DNA of 64,000 nucleotides from Streptomyces stelliscabiei (GCF_014873495.1 NZ_JADBGF010000001.1:6200001-6264000), one strand, 5' to 3'. Positions 10,307 to 18,791 are shown, counted from the first letter of the stretch. The notes: a model not told the origin generated them from the letters alone. Program-made: numbers and translations.

Positions 10307-11185
10307 CTAGGTGGCCTCCATGAGGTCGGGCGTGGTGTGGTCGGGCCCGCAGTCGCGGCAGCGGCTGCCCTTCGGCCCCCGGAAGCCGCGGTCGCAGCCG
10401 CCGCAGTTCGTCATCTCGTAGTGGACGGACGGCGGTGACGCCGGGGCCCGGAACGGCGGCGGGGGCGGGAGCTGGGTCGCGAGGCGGTGGGCCAGCAGGC
10501 CGGCCGGGCGGTGGAGCGGCTCGGGCGGGAGATCGCCGGTCAGGGCGTCACGTACGGCGGTGGGGGTGAGGTCGCGCTCCAGCCAGGCGGCCACGCCCGG
10601 CGCGAGATGCGCGGCGTCGCAGGCCGAGAGGAGGAGTCGGGGGTCCGTCCTGCGCAGGTCGGCGAGGAGGTCGGTGGCCGTCTGGAGGAGGGTGGGGGAA
10701 CGGTAGGCGGGCTGGGGGACGGAAGGGAGGGGCTTGCGGGGTGCCTTCTCCTTCCGGGGCGGGCGGCGTACGGGCTCGTCCTGCGTGTGGTCCTTGCCGC
10801 GGCCGGGCTGGTTGCAGGAGATCGTTCGGGTGATGATCCGGCCGCCGGGGACGCGTTCGCGTTCGCGGCGCAGATAGCCGTGGGCTTCGAGTTCACGCAG
10901 GGCGGCGGCGATACGGGTCGTGCCCTCCGTGAAGCGACCGGCGAGCGTCTTGATGTCGACGCGGGCGCCCTTGGGGAGCGACTGGATGTGCGCGGCCAGC
11001 CCGATCGCCACGAGGGACAGCTCGGGGTGCTGGGCCAGGTGGTTGCCGATCACCGTGAAACGGGTGGTGTGGCGGGAGTGGTCGTGGGTCAGGCCACCGC
11101 CGTACGGGCTCTGCCGTTTCGGGTGGTTGTTGTCGGCAAGCCGGGCACGGGCGCGCGAGGGCGCGCTAGGGTGCTGCGTATCCAT
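10307..11185 (-). CDS. Helix-turn-helix (winged-helix-like) protein with C-terminal zinc-ribbon-like motif
   Basis: About 292 residues from ATG 11185 (an ATG at 11224 in the same frame is an alternative; neither has a strong SD). Residues roughly 35-120 look like a winged helix: HLAQHPELSLVAIGLAAHIQSLPKGARVDIKTLAGRF ... IAAALRELEAHGYLRRER, as in MarR/GntR-like or replication-initiator-type helix-turn-helix proteins. A proline/lysine-rich linker follows, then a helical part, and near the C-terminus a CxxC...CxxC cluster (CGGCDRGFRGPKGSRCRDC) that could bind zinc. Probably DNA-binding. This type is widespread in Streptomyces; function unknown. It ends next to the Uma2 gene on the same strand. 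Confidence 0.75.
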   Translation of the reverse strand: MDTQHPSAPSRARARLADNNHPKRQSPYGGGLTHDHSRHTTRFTVIGNHLAQHPELSLVAIGLAAHIQSLPKGARVDIKTLAGRFTEGTTRIAAALRELEAHGYLRRERERVPGGRIITRTISCNQPGRGKDHTQDEPVRRPPRKEKAPRKPLPSVPQPAYRSPTLLQTATDLLADLRRTDPRLLLSACDAAHLAPGVAAWLERDLTPTAVRDALTGDLPPEPLHRPAGLLAHRLATQLPPPPPFRAPASPPSVHYEMTNCGGCDRGFRGPKGSRCRDCGPDHTTPDLMEAT

Positions 11186-11332
11186 CGGGAAGCGATCTCT
11201 TCCTTGGTGGTCAGGCCCTCGCACTGGGATTGCCGTCCCGGCGGGGGCCGTCGTATGTCTGCGGTTGTGTGGGTCCTGCTGCGCTGAGCTAAGGGCATCA
11301 ACCGGTCCCGAATCCAGCCGAGTCGGCGATGT

Positions 11333-11746
11333 TCACCCGCGAGGGTGAGGCGGCCTGCCGGGCGGGAGGAGGGGTGGGGTTTGGTGGGGTTCTTTCTCTC
11401 CCGGGTCCTTTGAGGAAAGACCGCCCGTCGCACCGAAGCGCACGTCCGCGGGTTCCGGTGACTGTCGGACGGTGACCTCGGCCCAGACCGTCTTGCGTGG
11501 GGGCAGCCCCGGCGCGGTGCCCCAGCGGTCCGCGAGAGCTTCGACGAGCACCAGGCCCTGGCCGTCCTCGGCGTCTGGTGAGGGGCACCGGGTGCGCGGC
11601 AGCCGTTCGCCGCGCGTGTCGGTGACCTCGATGCGGAGGGTGCCGCCGATCACGTAGAGCGTGAGTCCGAAGTCCCGTCCCTGTACCCGGCCGTGCGTGG
11701 CCGCGTTGGCCGCCAGCTCGGCGACGATGTGCCGCGCCGGGTCCAA
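11333..11746 (-). CDS. RsbW-like ATP-binding (HATPase_c) protein with damaged 5' end
   Basis: From the first usable start (TTG at 11746) the protein has 137 residues: N box AELAANAATHGR, then LRIEVTDTRGER and DGQGLVLVEALADRWG, the ATP-binding core of small anti-sigma/regulator kinases abundant in Streptomyces, and a proline-rich tail. Homology clearly continues upstream in the same frame (LRLSPTPRGARLARLLATEQL, codons up to about 11830), where family members begin, but no start codon exists before an in-frame TGA at 11837-11839. A GTG at 11840 overlaps that TGA yet reads in a frame off by one. A single-base frameshift near 11828 would explain this, so the gene is probably broken or mis-sequenced. 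Confidence 0.6.
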   Translation of the reverse strand: MDPARHIVAELAANAATHGRVQGRDFGLTLYVIGGTLRIEVTDTRGERLPRTRCPSPDAEDGQGLVLVEALADRWGTAPGLPPRKTVWAEVTVRQSPEPADVRFGATGGLSSKDPGEKEPHQTPPLLPPGRPPHPRG

Positions 11747-11836
11747 CGGCAGCCCCCATGAGCGCAGTTGCTCCGTCGCCAGGAGGCGGGCGAGGCGGGC
11801 TCCGCGCGGTGTGGGGGACAGGCGCAGGCTGACCGG

Positions 11837-12020
11837 TCACCGCTGTGGTTGTCCGCAGACGACGGAGAGTCCGGGCCTGACCTTGGTGATCGCGGCGAAG
11901 TCGTCGTCGACGTGGAGGAGGGTCAGGCGGTGGTGCTCGGCGGTGAGGGCGATCAGGATGTCGATGGGTGAGGGCCCTTCGCGGTGGCCGATCTGGAGCA
12001 GGTAGCGCTGCACTGCGACG
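11837..12020 (-). pseudogene. C-terminal fragment of a PIN-domain (VapC-like) ribonuclease
   Basis: Read on the minus strand, this stretch encodes VQRYLLQIGHREGPSPID, then ILIALTAEHHRLTLLHVDDDF and AAITKVRPGLSVVCGQPQR before the TGA. That is the last third of a PIN-domain toxin, including the conserved third acidic site (PSPID) and the LLHVDDDF strand. The first two thirds, with the N-terminal Asp, are absent; upstream sequence changes abruptly into an unrelated gene fragment near 12015-12035. It is a remnant with no start of its own. Confidence 0.65.
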
Positions 12021-12027
12021 ATCTGAC

Positions 12028-12153
12028 GACCACATGCCCGGCGTCGGCGTCGACGCTGTTCCAGATCAGCTCCTCCACCGCGCCGATCGGGTCACGCAGC
12101 CGCGCCAGCTCGGCGACGTGTTCCCGACTGGTCTCCAGTCGCACCTTCACCAT
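12028..12153 (-). pseudogene. N-terminal fragment of a large HSP90/HATPase-type ATP-binding protein
   Basis: ATG at 12153 opens a frame reading MVKVRLETSREHVAELARL, then RDPIGAVEELIWNSVDADAG and HVVV, which resembles the extreme N-terminus of long histidine-kinase/HSP90-like ATPases (the EELIWNSVDADA N box). After about 42 residues the sense stops and the DNA continues as the PIN-domain C-terminal fragment in another frame, so the reading frame ends out of context at 11953. This looks like a deletion junction joining the head of one gene to the tail of another. No functional product expected. Confidence 0.6.
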
Positions 12154-12298
12154 GACGTCGGTTTCTCCGGTTCTGTCACTCGTCCCTGGACGAGAGCAAA
12201 GTCTGCCCCCTCAGGAGGGTTTGACGTGAGGAATCGCCACGAGATCACTCTTGGTACTCTGCCGCCTCCCGTATGAACACGCTTTCGAAGAGGTGTGA

Positions 12299-13129
12299 AT
12301 GAAGTCAGGCAGACGAACCGTCGCGGTGGCCACGCTCGTGGGGGCGCTGGGTTTCTCGGTGTTGAACGCGCCGGCGGCCCACGCGGCGGACACCGGCATC
12401 ACCGTGTCGGACATCGTCATCAACAAGGGCAAGCCGATCGTGGTGGGCACGAAGAAGGAGGTGGAGCCGCCCATGACGTTCAACCTGGCGCTGCCGGCCG
12501 GGTACAGCGTCGAGGGAACAGCGGGCAGCTGGAGCGCATACCCGTTCCTCTACCGGGGCGACCTGAAGAAGGCCGCCGACACCGGAGAGAACTACATCGG
12601 ACCGGGGGGCTACACCTGCTACGAGAGCGACTCCAGGCACGCTCACTGTGAGGGCAATCTCTACATCGACCCGCACCCGAGCCAGGAGCACGTCGACTCC
12701 AACAGCGACGCCACCACGTGGAAGGTCGCCGTCTCGCTCCGTCTGTTCAAGGCCAGCGGGAACCTCAAGGCCGGGGAGATCGAGAAGCGGTCCAAGACCG
12801 TCCGGCTCAAGCGCGCGGCCAAGGCGACCGTCAACGCCACGCCCGAGCCGGTCACCAAGGGCAAGAAGATCACCGTCACGGGGAAGCTGACCCGGGCGGA
12901 CTGGAACACGAAGAAGTTCGGCGCCTACAGCGGCCGTACCGTCAGCCTCCAGTTCCGCGCCAAGGGCAGTGACACCTTCAGGACGGTCAAGAAGGCCACC
13001 ACTGGCAGCACGGGTGGCCTGAAGACCACGGTCACCGCTTCCACCGACGGTTCCTACCGTTGGGTGTACTTCGGCAACGCGGCCACCGGTGTCGCCACCA
13101 GCCCGGCGGACCACGTCGACGTGCGCTGA
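12299..13129 (+). CDS. Secreted protein of unknown function, tandem paralogue A
   Basis: 276 residues. Signal peptide about 1-29 (KSGRRTVAVATLVGALGFSVLNAPAAHAAD). The mature protein has an N-terminal domain with two cysteines (YTCYES, AHCEG) likely to form a disulfide and a C-terminal Ig-like beta domain of about 90 residues (TVNATPEPVTKGKKITVTGKL ... RWVYFGN). Start ATG 12299 has GAAGAGGTG just upstream. It is about three-quarters identical by eye to the gene at 13362, including about 50 bp upstream of the start, and the two arose by tandem duplication. No enzymatic motif seen; role unknown. Confidence 0.85.
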   Translation: MKSGRRTVAVATLVGALGFSVLNAPAAHAADTGITVSDIVINKGKPIVVGTKKEVEPPMTFNLALPAGYSVEGTAGSWSAYPFLYRGDLKKAADTGENYIGPGGYTCYESDSRHAHCEGNLYIDPHPSQEHVDSNSDATTWKVAVSLRLFKASGNLKAGEIEKRSKTVRLKRAAKATVNATPEPVTKGKKITVTGKLTRADWNTKKFGAYSGRTVSLQFRAKGSDTFRTVKKATTGSTGGLKTTVTASTDGSYRWVYFGNAATGVATSPADHVDVR

Positions 13130-13134
13130 CCCTG

Positions 13135-13300
13135 GGGGTTCAGCGGAGCGTCAGTGTCTCGCGGCCCGCAGCCCTCATGAGCGTGACCCCGCCAGGCCGC
13201 CCAGCCGACGTTCCGCCACGGCGGTCACCTCGGTCGCGGTCGGCGGGGTTCGGCCCAGGCCGACGGTGTAGCAGGTCGGGGCCGTGGTGAAGGCCGGGCC
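13135..13300 (-). pseudogene. Duplicated 3' end of the RNA-repair gene
   Basis: Minus-strand translation gives FTTAPTCYTVGLGRTPPTA and TEVTAVAERRLGGLAG, matching the C-terminal end of the protein at 14209-16998 (FTTAPARYAIGLGPTPPTA, DALAAVADRRLRGLTG). A one-base deletion near 13183 shifts the frame; after it TLMRAAGRETLTLR still parallels TLTRAEGGEVPTLS. The fragment lies directly 3' of paralogue A just as the intact gene end lies 3' of paralogue B, so it was copied together with the secreted-protein gene. Confidence 0.8.
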
Positions 13301-13361
13301 GGGAGATCGCCCTTGGTAGCCTGCCGCCTTCCGGATAGGCATCTTTACTGAAGAGGCGTCA

Positions 13362-14189
13362 ATGAAGTCAGGCAGACGGACCGTAGCGGTGGCCACGCTC
13401 GTGGGGGCGCTCGGGCTCTCGGTGCTGAACGCGCCGGCGGCTCAGGCGGCGGACACCGGTATCACCGTGTCGGACATCGTCATCAACAAGGGCAGGCCCA
13501 TCGTGGTCGGCACGACGAAGGAGGTGGCGCCGCCGATCTCCTTCAACATCGCCCTGCCGGCGGGGCAGAGCACTGCCAATCCCTCCGGTTACACCGCCCA
13601 CCCCTTCATCTACCGCGGTGACAGGAGCAAGGCCGTCGACACCGGCGACGGTTACATAGGTCCGGGCATCTACACCTGCTTCGAGATCGACGCGAAGCAC
13701 GCCCGCTGCGAGGGAGAGTTCCACATCGACCCGCATCCGAGCCGGAAGCAGGTGAACACCAACGCCGCCGCCACGGCCTGGAAGGTCGCCGTCGTGATGC
13801 GCCTGTGGAAGGCGAGCGGCGGCCTCAAGACCGAGGAGTACGAGACCCGGTCCACGACCGTGCAGCTCAAGCGCGCGGCCAGGGCCACCGTCGCCGCCAC
13901 GCCGGAGACGGTGACCAAGGGCAGGAAGGTCACCGTCACGGGCAAGCTGACCCGGGCGAACTGGAGCACCAAGAAGTACGGCGGCTACAGCGGCCGGACG
14001 GTCAGCCTCCAGTACCGGGCCTCGGACGCCACCTCCTTCAAGACGGTCAAGAAGGTCACCACCAGCAGCACCGGCGGCCTGAACACCACGGTCACCGCCT
14101 CGGCCGACGGCTTCTACCGCTGGGTGTACTACGGCAACTCGACGACCGACGGCGTCACCACCCCGGCCGTCTACGTCGACGTCCGCTGA
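13362..14189 (+). CDS. Secreted protein of unknown function, tandem paralogue B
   Basis: 275 residues with the same architecture as the gene at 12299: signal peptide ending APAAQAAD, two-cysteine N-terminal domain (YTCFEI, ARCEG) and C-terminal Ig-like beta domain (TVAATPETVTKGRKVTVTGKL). ATG 13362 is preceded by GAAGAGGCG. The sequence from about CTTGGTA at 13311 to the start is also shared with paralogue A, so both copies may keep equivalent promoters. The gene converges on the RNA-repair operon, whose last gene ends 19 nt beyond its stop. Function unknown. Confidence 0.85.
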   Translation: MKSGRRTVAVATLVGALGLSVLNAPAAQAADTGITVSDIVINKGRPIVVGTTKEVAPPISFNIALPAGQSTANPSGYTAHPFIYRGDRSKAVDTGDGYIGPGIYTCFEIDAKHARCEGEFHIDPHPSRKQVNTNAAATAWKVAVVMRLWKASGGLKTEEYETRSTTVQLKRAARATVAATPETVTKGRKVTVTGKLTRANWSTKKYGGYSGRTVSLQYRASDATSFKTVKKVTTSSTGGLNTTVTASADGFYRWVYYGNSTTDGVTTPAVYVDVR

Positions 14190-14208
14190 CCGCTGACCTC
14201 TGCCTTCC

Positions 14209-16998
14209 TCAGGACAGCGTCGGCACCTCGCCGCCCTCCGCCCGTGTGAGCGTGACCCCCGTCAGACCCCGTAGCCGACGGTCCGCCACGGCGGCGAGGG
14301 CGTCGGCGGTCGGCGGGGTAGGTCCCAGGCCGATGGCGTAGCGGGCGGGGGCCGTGGTGAAGGGGCGGGGCCAGGCGTGGCAGCCGGGGGCCACCTCGGC
14401 GAGGTCGGTGACCAGGGCCCGCATCCTGCCCCGTACCCGGCCCTCGTCCGCACCCTCACCCGCACCCCCGCCCACCGTCGCGACCGCCCAGGCGGCGTGG
14501 CGGCGGTGCAGCGGAGGAGGGGTGAGCAGGCGGGGGAACGGGGTGCTCTCCTCCAGCAACTCCCAGGCCCGGAACAGCTCCTGGGTGATCAGGTCGCGCA
14601 TGCCCGCCGTGACCTGGTCCGTGCAGGAGCGGACCGGGGCGGACGGCGTGGCGACGGTGAGGGGCCCGGCCGGAACCCCTTCGAGGCCGCCCACCGGCTC
14701 GCGCCAGTCCCACGCCGCCCACGTCGCGAAGAAGTGCCTCAGGAGGTCGGCCGGCGGCAGGTCTCCCGCCTCGCTCACCGTGCGGGCCGCCAGCACGGAC
14801 CAGGCCAGGCCCGGCAGGCCGCCGAACGGCGCCGAGTCCAGCCCTCGCGCCTTCGCCCACGCCTTGACCCGCCTGGCCAGCCCGGCGAACGCCGGACCGT
14901 GCCCGCCCACCGAGGTGAGCACCGCCTCCGCGTCGCTCACCGCGCTGAGCGCGACCGCAGCCGCCTCGCCCAGCTCCGCCCGGCGGTCCACCGCCTCCAC
15001 CGGGTCCAGCGTGCCGGTGGCCACGACGGCCAGGTCCACGTCCACGCCGTCGAGCCGCAGCCGCAGCCCGGGGACGCGTGCTCCGACCACCTCGCGCACA
15101 TCGGCGGCCTCGCGCAACTCCCGCTGCAGAGAGGCGAGTTCGACTGTTCCGGGCAGCGCCGCCACCAGGTCCAGATCCGCGCCGGGCAGCGCGCAGCCCA
15201 TGCGCCGAGAGCCGACGACGTGGACGACACCGCCGGGGAACGCGTCGGCGACGAGGCGGGTGACCCGGTCCGCCACGCCGACCTCACCGTCCCCCTCGGC
15301 CTGGTGAGGCACCGGCTCCTCCTCGGCCCAGCGCACCTCTCCCGTCCCCAGGCTCACCGTCGCCCGTACCCGCATCGGCTCGTCCCCGCGCCGCGACAGC
15401 AGCGCCAGCTCACCGACCCTGGCCGACAGGGGGCCGAGCCGGGCGGCGCACGCGGCGGCCAGGGCGTTCGGGTCGGTGGTGCGGCCCAGGCTCAGGTGCG
15501 GGGTGAAGCCCTCCTGACGGCCCCGGCAGCGCGGGAAGTGCCGTACGAGGGTGCTGTGCAGCTCGGCCCACGGCTCCTCACCGGCCGCCGCCGGATCCAG
15601 CCACACCGTCGCGTCGTCCCGGTGGCCGAACCAGTGCACGCCCTCCAGCCGGACGTCGAAGGGAGTGGGCGCGGCCGGCATCGACGCCGCGAGCACCGAG
15701 GCCGCCTGCTCGAAGGCGTGTTCCGGTACGAAGCCGAAGAGGACGTTCACATGGGGAGGCCAGCGGTGGATCTGCGGGTCGTGGTCACGGCGGACGTCCT
15801 GCAGCGGCGGCCACAGCTCCTCGGGCGGCAGCCACGCCAGAGCCGTACGGGCGGTCGGCCGGACGTCGAGGCCCGCGGCGGCCGGGGCCGGGGAGCCGGG
15901 CCCCACCTCCGCCCGTACGCCGTAGTGGTCCGAGACGAACAGCCCGTCCGGCGTGGGCGTGTCCCCGTACAGCTCGGCCGAGCGCACCCCCAGCCCGTCC
16001 CCGCGCACCAGCACCCGGTCCAGCCGGGAGGCCCGCCCCGTCAGGGACGAGACCGCCGCCAGGGGGTTGGCGCCCGGGTCGAAGGTCGGGGTCATGTCGG
16101 CCGGACCGTGCACCTCGCTCCACGCGTCCCGCATGCCGAGCGTCACCTGGGGTGTGTCGCCGCCGTCGTTGAAGTCGCCGAGGAGGAGCAGATCGGCGTC
16201 CAGGCCCGCGAACCCCTCGGCCACACGGGCGAGTTCGGCGGTCCGGCGACCCGCTCCGTCGGCGGAGTGGTCGCTGCTCAGATGCGTCGCCGCCACGACG
16301 AGGGGGCGTGCGCCGGTCTCCACGACCACGGCGGTCACCGCCTTGTGCGGGCCCAGCGCGTGGAAGGCCGCCTCGCGCACCGGCAGCCGGCTCAGCACCA
16401 GCAGACCGCAGCCGTCCACGTCCCGCCCGCGCGGGTCCGTCCCCAGCGTCCAGCCCGCCCGCGCCCACGGCTCGCGCAGCAGCATCGCCAGCAGCTCCGC
16501 CTCGACCTCCTGCAACGCGATCACGTCGACCTCGGCCGCGCACAGGGCCCGCAGCAGCAGCGGCCTGCGCCGGGCGCTGTCGATGCGGTCGGCGTCGTAG
16601 CGGTCCCAGAGGGTGTTCCAGGTCAGCACCCGCACGCTTGCCACGCCGACCTCGTATCCGGCGCCCTCGGGCGTGCGCCGGGGCGTCCACTCCTCTCCGT
16701 CCCAGGCGTGCGGCGTGCGCGCCGTGAAGAACGGCGCCCGGAGCAGCCGGGTCTCCCGGACGCGCCCCGCCTCCGTCGCGTCGATCCGGTCCACACCCGT
16801 CGCCCGGTCCCAGACCACCTCGCCGTCCGCCTCGACGAACAGCACCCGGTGCCACGGGATCTCCCCGCCGGGCACGAACGCGGGCAGCGGGACCCGCTTG
16901 GGCGCGGCGCCCCGCTGCAGGACGCCAAACACGAAGCGCGCCGGGTCGAAGCGCGCGTCCCAGCGCACCCGGTGATAGATCTCCTCGCTCGTCCGCAC
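14209..16998 (-). CDS. Multidomain RNA-repair protein (MJ1316 - EEP - 2H phosphoesterase - nucleotidyltransferase)
   Basis: 929 residues with four recognisable modules. Residues 1-75: MJ1316/DUF504 domain (RVRWDARFDPARFVFGV ... IPWHRVLFVEADGEVVWDR), proposed to recognise RNA cyclic-phosphate ends. About 122-365: endonuclease/exonuclease/phosphatase domain with Asn128, Glu164, His239, GDFND (Asp275, Asn277) and SDH (Asp357, His358). About 400-560: 2H phosphoesterase with His416-x-Asn and H501-x-S503 (TPHLSLGR). About 590-929: poly(A)-polymerase/CCA-type nucleotidyltransferase with Gly596-Ser597, Asp608-x-Asp610 and Asp655. Together these could open cyclic phosphates, trim and re-extend broken RNA. 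GTG start at 16998, 6 nt after the RNA ligase gene, so one operon. Catalytic residues appear intact; substrate unknown. Confidence 0.85.
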   Translation of the reverse strand: MRTSEEIYHRVRWDARFDPARFVFGVLQRGAAPKRVPLPAFVPGGEIPWHRVLFVEADGEVVWDRATGVDRIDATEAGRVRETRLLRAPFFTARTPHAWDGEEWTPRRTPEGAGYEVGVASVRVLTWNTLWDRYDADRIDSARRRPLLLRALCAAEVDVIALQEVEAELLAMLLREPWARAGWTLGTDPRGRDVDGCGLLVLSRLPVREAAFHALGPHKAVTAVVVETGARPLVVAATHLSSDHSADGAGRRTAELARVAEGFAGLDADLLLLGDFNDGGDTPQVTLGMRDAWSEVHGPADMTPTFDPGANPLAAVSSLTGRASRLDRVLVRGDGLGVRSAELYGDTPTPDGLFVSDHYGVRAEVGPGSPAPAAAGLDVRPTARTALAWLPPEELWPPLQDVRRDHDPQIHRWPPHVNVLFGFVPEHAFEQAASVLAASMPAAPTPFDVRLEGVHWFGHRDDATVWLDPAAAGEEPWAELHSTLVRHFPRCRGRQEGFTPHLSLGRTTDPNALAAACAARLGPLSARVGELALLSRRGDEPMRVRATVSLGTGEVRWAEEEPVPHQAEGDGEVGVADRVTRLVADAFPGGVVHVVGSRRMGCALPGADLDLVAALPGTVELASLQRELREAADVREVVGARVPGLRLRLDGVDVDLAVVATGTLDPVEAVDRRAELGEAAAVALSAVSDAEAVLTSVGGHGPAFAGLARRVKAWAKARGLDSAPFGGLPGLAWSVLAARTVSEAGDLPPADLLRHFFATWAAWDWREPVGGLEGVPAGPLTVATPSAPVRSCTDQVTAGMRDLITQELFRAWELLEESTPFPRLLTPPPLHRRHAAWAVATVGGGAGEGADEGRVRGRMRALVTDLAEVAPGCHAWPRPFTTAPARYAIGLGPTPPTADALAAVADRRLRGLTGVTLTRAEGGEVPTLS

Positions 16999-17004
16999 GG
17001 CTCC

Positions 17005-18678
17005 TCAGACCTCTTCCTCTACGGTCCCGCTCGCCCCGACGTACCAGGTGCGGTGCGCGTCGCCCGGATACGGCGGGGCGAAGCGGCGCAGCTGGGCGGT
17101 GAGGACCTCGGGTGGCACCGGGTGCGCGCGGTGGGAGTTGCGCCGGACCAGCTCGTCCTCGTCCACCAGGACCACGGCGTGGGTGATCAGCGCGTTGCGC
17201 CGCTGCGCGACCGCGTGCGCCAGCGAGCGCTGCTGGTGGGTGAGCGAGGTGGCGTCCCACACCGCCGTCCCGCCGGCGGCCAGCGCCGCGTCCAGCCGGT
17301 CGAGCCCGGCGCGCAGCACGTCCGGGTTGGCCCGCTGGTCGGCGCGCGCGCCTCGCGCCTCGCGCAACTCGTCCAGCGAGACGTACGCGTCCACGCCCGC
17401 GAGCCCCCGCGCGAAGGTGCTCTTACCGCTGCCCGACGGCCCGACCAGCTGGATCAGCTTCGGATAGGCCCCCGACCGCCAGCGCCAGGTCGCGGCGACG
17501 GCGCCCTCCGCATCCGCGACGCGCCCCCGCGCGTACGCCTCCCGCGCCTCGGCCCGGCACCGGACGGCCGCGTCGGGCGACAGCCCGGCGAACGCCTTCC
17601 GCACGGCACCCTCGTCCAGGGGCCGTACCTCGTCGGCGTGCAGGGCCGACCACTCCACCAGCTCGCGCGCCTCGTGCGTCGCCGCCGTGGCGCGGGCGAC
17701 CGCGTGCAGCAGACCGAGATCGGCGGCGAGGGACAGCCGGGCCAGGCCCGTCCGGCGCTCCTCGTCCGGGTACGGCCGGTGCAGCGCGGGGTGCAGCCCG
17801 ACCAGGTCGGCGACCCGGCGCGCGAGCGGCATGCCCACGGCACCGGCCAGCCGCGCCGCGACCCGGGCGCGCCGGCCTCCCGGGCCGTGGGCGTGCAGCA
17901 GCGCGGCCAGCACGCCGACGAGCCGGTCGTCACCCGTCCGACCGGCCGCGTCGAAGCGGGCGACGGCCTCCCGGTCGCCCTCGCCGGGCAGCCCGGCGGC
18001 CGCCGCCAGCGCGGCGGCGTCGGCGGGCGCGCCGGAACGCACCGCCCACAGGGGGGCCCGCGCACCCAGCCCGTTCTCCACGACGGCCGCGTGCATCCAG
18101 TGCGTGTCCGTCGTCACGTGCCCGGCCCGCACCCACTTCGCGACACGGGCGCCGAACTCCGCGGCGCCGAAGCCGTCCACGACCCGGACGACGTACCCCT
18201 CCTGCCGCCCGAGATCCAGCCGCAGCCCGCGCAGCGCCCGCTCGTCGAACACGCCCCGCCACAGCACACGCGGCACGGGGATGCCGACTCCGCGCAGGAA
18301 CGCCGTCGTGCGGTCCCAGCCCAGGCAGTTCCCGTCCGCGTCCCACACCGAGAAGCCGTAGAACCAGCTGTCCAGGTCGTCGTAGGGGAGGGAGTGGCGG
18401 GCGAACATGTTCTCCCCGCACACCCGCCAGCCCTCCGGGAGGGCGTGGCCGACCCGGGCCTGGAGCGCCTTGACCCAGGTGCGGGAGGGGTGGTGCGCGG
18501 AGTCGAGCGAGCGGGCGTGCAGGCCGTCGGCGTACAGCGTGGTGTTCTCGCCGTCCAGCTTCTCGGTCACGACGACCTCGCGACCGCGCAGGCCGGACAG
18601 GTCGGTGACCCGGAGATCGTCGGCGGTGGCGCCGGGGGACCAGGGCAGATGTCTGGTCCGCGGATAGTGCGTACGCAT
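17005..18678 (-). CDS. RNA ligase fused to P-loop polynucleotide kinase-like domain
   Basis: 557 residues. The N-terminal part is an RNA ligase: motif I TEKLDGEN with nucleotidyl-acceptor Lys40, CGENMFARHS, WFYGFSVWD (motif III region), QEGYVVR (motif IV, Glu160) and RVAKWVRAGH (motif V region, Lys181). A helical middle of about 200 residues follows. Residues about 405-557 form a P-loop kinase (GPSGSGKST, 413-421; WDATSLT). Kinase plus ligase in one chain is the T4 Pnk/Rnl logic: phosphorylate 5'-OH ends and seal RNA. No separate phosphatase is fused; the EEP or 2H domain of the downstream partner may heal the 3' end. ATG 18678 begins the operon. An ATP-grasp or DNA ligase alternative is unlikely. 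Confidence 0.85.
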   Translation of the reverse strand: MRTHYPRTRHLPWSPGATADDLRVTDLSGLRGREVVVTEKLDGENTTLYADGLHARSLDSAHHPSRTWVKALQARVGHALPEGWRVCGENMFARHSLPYDDLDSWFYGFSVWDADGNCLGWDRTTAFLRGVGIPVPRVLWRGVFDERALRGLRLDLGRQEGYVVRVVDGFGAAEFGARVAKWVRAGHVTTDTHWMHAAVVENGLGARAPLWAVRSGAPADAAALAAAAGLPGEGDREAVARFDAAGRTGDDRLVGVLAALLHAHGPGGRRARVAARLAGAVGMPLARRVADLVGLHPALHRPYPDEERRTGLARLSLAADLGLLHAVARATAATHEARELVEWSALHADEVRPLDEGAVRKAFAGLSPDAAVRCRAEAREAYARGRVADAEGAVAATWRWRSGAYPKLIQLVGPSGSGKSTFARGLAGVDAYVSLDELREARGARADQRANPDVLRAGLDRLDAALAAGGTAVWDATSLTHQQRSLAHAVAQRRNALITHAVVLVDEDELVRRNSHRAHPVPPEVLTAQLRRFAPPYPGDAHRTWYVGASGTVEEEV

Positions 18679-18791
18679 CGTGAACGTTCCCCCGTGACAG
18701 CCGGCGTGCCTGAACGGCCGACGTACCTGATCAGCGTAGAAGCGCGGGGCGGCGGCGGGCGAGTGGATTTGCCGCGGCCTAGGGTCCCGGT

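Noticed and set aside
11298..12035. 245-codon minus-strand frame spanning the HATPase and PIN remnants
   Set aside because: It is in a different frame from the recognisable homology and is Pro/Arg-rich; it only happens to carry the TTTAVTGQ stretch near the frameshift.
12200..12298. TTGACG at 12221 as -35 of paralogue A promoter
   Set aside because: The nearest -10-like sequence shared with paralogue B (TACTCT, 12255) is 28 bp away, too far, and the TTGACG is not in the duplicated upstream region.
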